64,000 bases of DNA, from positions 186,001-250,000 of the forward strand of contig JADZEE010000091.1 of the NCBI GenBank assembly GCA_020850735.1, read 5' to 3'. Shown piece after piece: positions 60,989 through 64,000 of the stretch (position 1 is the stretch's first letter; each line of letters opens with the position of its first letter). Source of the stretch: Gammaproteobacteria bacterium (GTDB lineage: Bacteria; Pseudomonadota; Gammaproteobacteria; JADZEE01). A model generated the notes under the pieces. That model worked only from the letters and a program-made list of their open reading frames with translations, made no database searches and had not been told where the DNA came from. Both the position numbers and the translations under genes were made by a program.

Positions 60989-61512
60989 CCTCGTCCGGAC
61001 GTGTACGCGCACGCCCATGGTGACACCACGCGCGGAACGGCGGGTGATTTTATCGTTTGCAACCGTAGCGGACCGCAACCCTCCGGAAGATCTTACCAAC
61101 AATGCCCCGGCACAACCCACGACGCCCGGGTCCGCTGCTATCGGGCTGGTTCGAGCTTCGGGCCAGGTGCTTACCGTCGATCGTGCGCCAGCCGGCAAAG
61201 CCCTCTTCGCGCCCGGCGGATGGGGTGTCGATCCCGCTGTCGCTCCGAGCAATCGCACGGCGCCGGCCGCCACGGCTCCGGCACCGGCGACATCCGGGTG
61301 GATACGCGGGAAACCGCCGGGTTAAGCTTCCCCTACCTGCTCCCCGACCGGGGTCACTACGGGGTCAGAGTCGGATTTCTTACGGCTATCGCAACCCGTT
61401 CGAGAGACGCGCGGACCGGAAATTCCACTCTGACCCCGTTTTTGCGGGCACGGTGCCCGCAGGCTTGCCACGCGATGCCGACGCACGATGCCGTTGATAC
61501 CTGGAACCACGC
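60989..61512. other. Divergent spacer between methyltransferase and rimB
   Basis: About 520 bp without a credible gene. It contains inverted-repeat copy 3 (61359-61439), preceded at 61348-61356 by an extra partial arm (CCGGGGTCA). Promoters for both divergent genes must lie here but none is strong by eye. Confidence 0.45.
61359..61439. repeat. 81-bp inverted-repeat (REP-like) element, copy 3
   Basis: Arms ACGGGGTCAGAGTCGGATTT (61359-61378) and AAATTCCACTCTGACCCCGT (61420-61439) are inverted repeats with two mismatches; the spacer differs from the other copies and ends GCGGACCGG. It lies upstream of rimB. Confidence 0.85.
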
Positions 61513-61983
61513 ATGCGCAAAGAAAAGTTGATCGTCGGTTGGCGCGAATGGGTTGCGCTGCCTGAATTGGGTATCGCGAGCATCAAGGCGAAGGTCGATA
61601 CCGGCGCCCGCACCTCCGCGTTGCACGCTTGGCGCATTGAGCGCCACCGGAAAAAGGGCGCGCTGTGGGCACGCTTGTACGTTCATCCACTGCAGAGAAA
61701 TTCGCGCATGACGAACATTGTCGATGCCGCCGTGATCGATGAACGCACGGTATCGGACTCCGGCGGCCACCGTGAACGTCGCATCGTGATAGAATCACTG
61801 CTCAATATCGGTGACGCGTCCTGGCCTATCGAGTTGACGGTAACCAACCGGGATCCGATGCGTTTTCGCCTGTTGCTGGGACGCACTGCCATGCATGGCC
61901 GGCTCGCGGTCGATCCCGCACGGTCTTACACACTCGGTAAACCAACCCGCAAATCCGCGTCGATCCACAGGGGGCGCAAATGA
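61513..61983 (+). CDS. RimB-like ATP-dependent zinc protease family protein
   Basis: The 156-aa protein has [15 protein letters not shown] with the Asp-Thr-Gly-Ala (Asp29) of retropepsin-like aspartic folds, then [20 protein letters not shown] and [20 protein letters not shown]. The family is annotated as ATP-dependent zinc protease and, in Pseudomonas, RimB, which acts with RimK in glutamate-tailing of ribosomal protein S6. Its stop overlaps rimK (ATGA). Confidence 0.88.
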   Translation: MRKEKLIVGWREWVALPELGIASIKAKVDTGARTSALHAWRIERHRKKGALWARLYVHPLQRNSRMTNIVDAAVIDERTVSDSGGHRERRIVIESLLNIGDASWPIELTVTNRDPMRFRLLLGRTAMHGRLAVDPARSYTLGKPTRKSASIHRGRK

Positions 61984-62888
61984 AAATAGGAATACTCTCG
62001 CGCAACCCGAAGCTCTACTCCACCCGCCGACTTGTCGAGGCGGCCCGTCAACGCAAGCACGAGGTGCGCGTCATCGACGTGCTGCGTTGTTACATGGATA
62101 TCACCGCGCACAACCCCGTCATTCACTACAAGGGCGAGGAGTTGACCGGTTTCGATGCGGTCATTCCGCGCATCGGCGCATCTATCACGTTCTATGGAAC
62201 CGCCGTCGTGCGGCAATTCGAGATGATGGGCGTGTTTTCAGTCAACGAGTCCGTCGCAATCACGCGATCCCGAGACAAGTTGCGCTCGCTGCAATTGCTT
62301 TCGCGCACCGGACTGGGATTGCCAATCACCACGTTCGCCCATTCACCCGACGACATCAACGGACTAATCGACGAGGTCGGCGGCGCACCGCTGGTCATAA
62401 AGCTTCTCGAAGGAACACAAGGTCTTGGAGTGGTCCTGGCCGAAACGAAAAAGGCCGCCGAGAGCGTGATTCAGGCTTTCATGGGCCTCAATGCCAACAT
62501 CCTGGTGCAGGAATTCATCAAGGAGGCGCGCGGGAGCGACATCCGCTGCCTGGTCGTCGGCGGCAAAGTGGTGTCGGCAATGGAACGCAAGGCCGCACCG
62601 GGTGAGTTTCGCTCCAACCTCCATCGCGGCGGCCAGGCGAGTCTGATCAAGATCACGCCGGAGGAGCGTTCTACCGCCGTGCGCGCCGCGAGTACGATGG
62701 GGCTGAACGTCTGCGGAGTCGATCTGCTGCGGTCCAATCACGGGCCGGTCATCATGGAAGTGAATTCCTCACCGGGTCTGCGTGGTATCGAAGAAGCCTC
62801 GAAAAAGGACATTGCGGGCATGATCATCGAGTTTCTCGAAAAGGAGTCTCAGGAGCGGAAATCGACGAAAACCCGCGGGCGCGGCTGA
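61980..62888 (+). CDS. rimK: Ribosomal protein S6 glutamate ligase RimK
   Basis: The 302-aa ATP-grasp ligase has [59 protein letters not shown] and [14 protein letters not shown], close to E. coli RimK. It adds glutamates to the C-terminus of S6 and can make poly-glutamate. Overlaps rimB by ATGA and is followed 4 bp later by a desuccinylase-family gene. Confidence 0.95.
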   Translation: MKIGILSRNPKLYSTRRLVEAARQRKHEVRVIDVLRCYMDITAHNPVIHYKGEELTGFDAVIPRIGASITFYGTAVVRQFEMMGVFSVNESVAITRSRDKLRSLQLLSRTGLGLPITTFAHSPDDINGLIDEVGGAPLVIKLLEGTQGLGVVLAETKKAAESVIQAFMGLNANILVQEFIKEARGSDIRCLVVGGKVVSAMERKAAPGEFRSNLHRGGQASLIKITPEERSTAVRAASTMGLNVCGVDLLRSNHGPVIMEVNSSPGLRGIEEASKKDIAGMIIEFLEKESQERKSTKTRGRG

Positions 62889-62892
62889 GCCC

Positions 62893-63942
62893 ATGTCAGG
62901 GGCACCGCTGACCATCGGCGGATCGCTGATCACGGCGGGGAGCCGGACCGAGGTCAGCCTGCGCGTCGCGGATCTGTATACGCACACGCCGATGACGATT
63001 CCCGTACACGTCATCGCGGGCCGTGCCGCCGGTCCGACCATGTTCGTATCGGCGGCCGTTCACGGCGACGAAATCAACGGGGTCGAGATTATTCACCGTT
63101 TGTTACGCCTGCGCGAGCTCAGGCGTCTGCGCGGCACGCTGATTTGCATTCCCATCGTCAACATCTTCGGATTTCTCTATCAGACGCGCTATCTGCCAGA
63201 CGGTCGCGACCTGAATCGTTCCTTTCCGGGCTCGGAAAAGGGGTCGTTGACTGCGCGGTTGGCCAATATCTTTCTCACGGAAATAGCATCGAAGTGTGAT
63301 TTCGGCATCGACCTGCACACGGCTTCAGCGCATCGCTCCAACCTGCCGCAGATCCGGGCCAACCTCGGTGACGAGAAAACACTTCGCTTCGCCGAAACCT
63401 TTCGCGCACCGGTGTTGATCAACTCCGATACCCGGGATGGTTCTTTGCGCCAGGCGGCGGACGAGCTGGGCGTGACGGTCGTGGTGTTCGAAGGGGGCGA
63501 GCGCCTGCGTTTCAACGAGCGCGTGATCCGCACGGGGGTGCACGGGATCATCTCGTCGCTGCGCAGCCTCGGCATGCTCAATGCGCGCACGCCATCGGAA
63601 CCGTTCCCGGGTGCGGTCATCGCGCGCGGCACGCGTTGGATCCGGGCCAGTCGCAGCGGCATTCACCGCATACGCGCCAAGCTCGGCCAGCGCGTAAGCA
63701 CCGGCGATTGTCTGGGTGTCATTTCCGATCCGTCGGGGAGCGTCGAAGAGCCGGTAGTGGCGGAATTGAGCGGCATCATCATCGGTCAGAACAACCTGCC
63801 GCTGGTCAACGAGGGTGACGCGCTGTTTCATGTCGCCCGCTTCGAAGACAATCGCGGTGCGGCCGGCAGTGTCGAGGCGTTCCGGGATGCCATCGACAAC
63901 GCCGATTCGCTGCTGAATGACGTCGAACCGCCGACCTACTGA
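62893..63942 (+). CDS. Succinylglutamate desuccinylase/aspartoacylase family protein
   Basis: The 349-aa M14-like metallohydrolase has AAVHGDEINGVEII (zinc His57, Glu60), DGRDLNRSFPG (substrate Arg), GIDLHTASAHR (zinc His142) and TVVVFEGGERL (catalytic Glu200). It would cleave an N-acyl or gamma-glutamyl-type amide. Genes of this family often follow rimB-rimK, and a role in trimming glutamate tails or modified amino acids is possible but unproved. About 58 bp of sequence after the stop show nothing. Confidence 0.9.
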   Translation: MSGAPLTIGGSLITAGSRTEVSLRVADLYTHTPMTIPVHVIAGRAAGPTMFVSAAVHGDEINGVEIIHRLLRLRELRRLRGTLICIPIVNIFGFLYQTRYLPDGRDLNRSFPGSEKGSLTARLANIFLTEIASKCDFGIDLHTASAHRSNLPQIRANLGDEKTLRFAETFRAPVLINSDTRDGSLRQAADELGVTVVVFEGGERLRFNERVIRTGVHGIISSLRSLGMLNARTPSEPFPGAVIARGTRWIRASRSGIHRIRAKLGQRVSTGDCLGVISDPSGSVEEPVVAELSGIIIGQNNLPLVNEGDALFHVARFEDNRGAAGSVEAFRDAIDNADSLLNDVEPPTY

Positions 63943-64000
63943 GCAGCTGCCTGCCCATGTGTGCGCCGCCGGCGCGTGACCCACGGCCGCGACGCCCGGG

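Noticed and set aside
1-64000. CRISPR arrays, tRNA genes, rRNA genes and complete insertion sequences
   Set aside because: No regularly spaced short direct repeats, tRNA-like cloverleaf with a recognisable T-arm, rRNA sequence or transposase gene was noticed; a computed scan (tRNAscan-SE, CRISPR finder) would settle this.

Overview
The window reads as one contiguous stretch of a GC-rich gammaproteobacterial chromosome. Evidence is the xseB-ispA pair, mazG, GreB, an Lpp-type alanine-zipper lipoprotein, AmpG, RimK with its RimB-like partner, and the gene style seen in Chromatiales-like and related environmental lineages. No rRNA, tRNA, CRISPR array, phage or complete insertion sequence was seen. 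Genes are dense, on both strands, often joined by ATGA-type stop/start overlaps.

Layout. 0-7 kb: an iron-sulfur protein and a rubrerythrin behind a perfect 19-bp palindrome; xseB-ispA; a 520-bp gap holding what looks like a sigma-54-driven small RNA of about 74 nt; housekeeping genes (mazG, HNH nuclease, tpm, CoA-type Nudix, Lpp-like lipoprotein). 7-15.4 kb: an L,D-transpeptidase, a lipoprotein, a phytase-type esterase-like protein, and a three-subunit molybdenum hydroxylase facing a CoxG-like gene across two matching palindromes. 15.5-25.5 kb: a catabolic-looking stretch (DhlA-type haloalkane dehalogenase, exported amidohydrolase, acetoacetate-decarboxylase family protein, guanine-deaminase-like enzyme, acyl-CoA synthetase) followed by small housekeeping genes and greB. 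25.8-31.5 kb: a lipoprotein, a CBS protein with an ArsB/NhaD-type permease, a YfcG-like GST, moaB and OsmC. 31.8-33.1 kb: a visibly AT-richer island with the C-terminal piece of a polymorphic toxin and a probable immunity gene. 33.1-46 kb: an O-antigen ligase, a MATE exporter, a MoxR-DUF58-transglutaminase operon, a CMD/Rieske fusion and two transporters. 46.4-53 kb: a PP2C phosphatase fused to an FGE/SUMF1 domain, SelW-like, metallophosphoesterase-ampG, CYTH, and an oxalate/formate-type transporter. 53.4-60.2 kb: a molybdenum-cofactor supercluster (moaA-fdhD-mobA-mobB-moeA, pqqB, moaD-moaE, moaC). 61.5-64 kb: rimB-rimK-desuccinylase operon.

Two dispersed non-coding repeat families stand out. 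One is a roughly 172-188 bp element with short terminal inverted repeats (four copies, all in the same orientation). In every copy the right terminus supplies the TGA stop codon of the adjoining minus-strand gene, and the ends are flanked by 5-bp direct repeats of NTCAG type in three of four. The other is an 81-87 bp inverted-repeat element with GGGGTCAGAGTC arms (three copies), two of which bracket a methyltransferase gene.

Functional logic: the Moco genes can serve both the molybdenum hydroxylase at 10.9-14.6 kb and formate dehydrogenases (implied by fdhD and the OFA transporter) that lie outside the window. PqqB implies PQQ use elsewhere. Coordinates of starts were picked from translation context; where a start is uncertain the entry says so.
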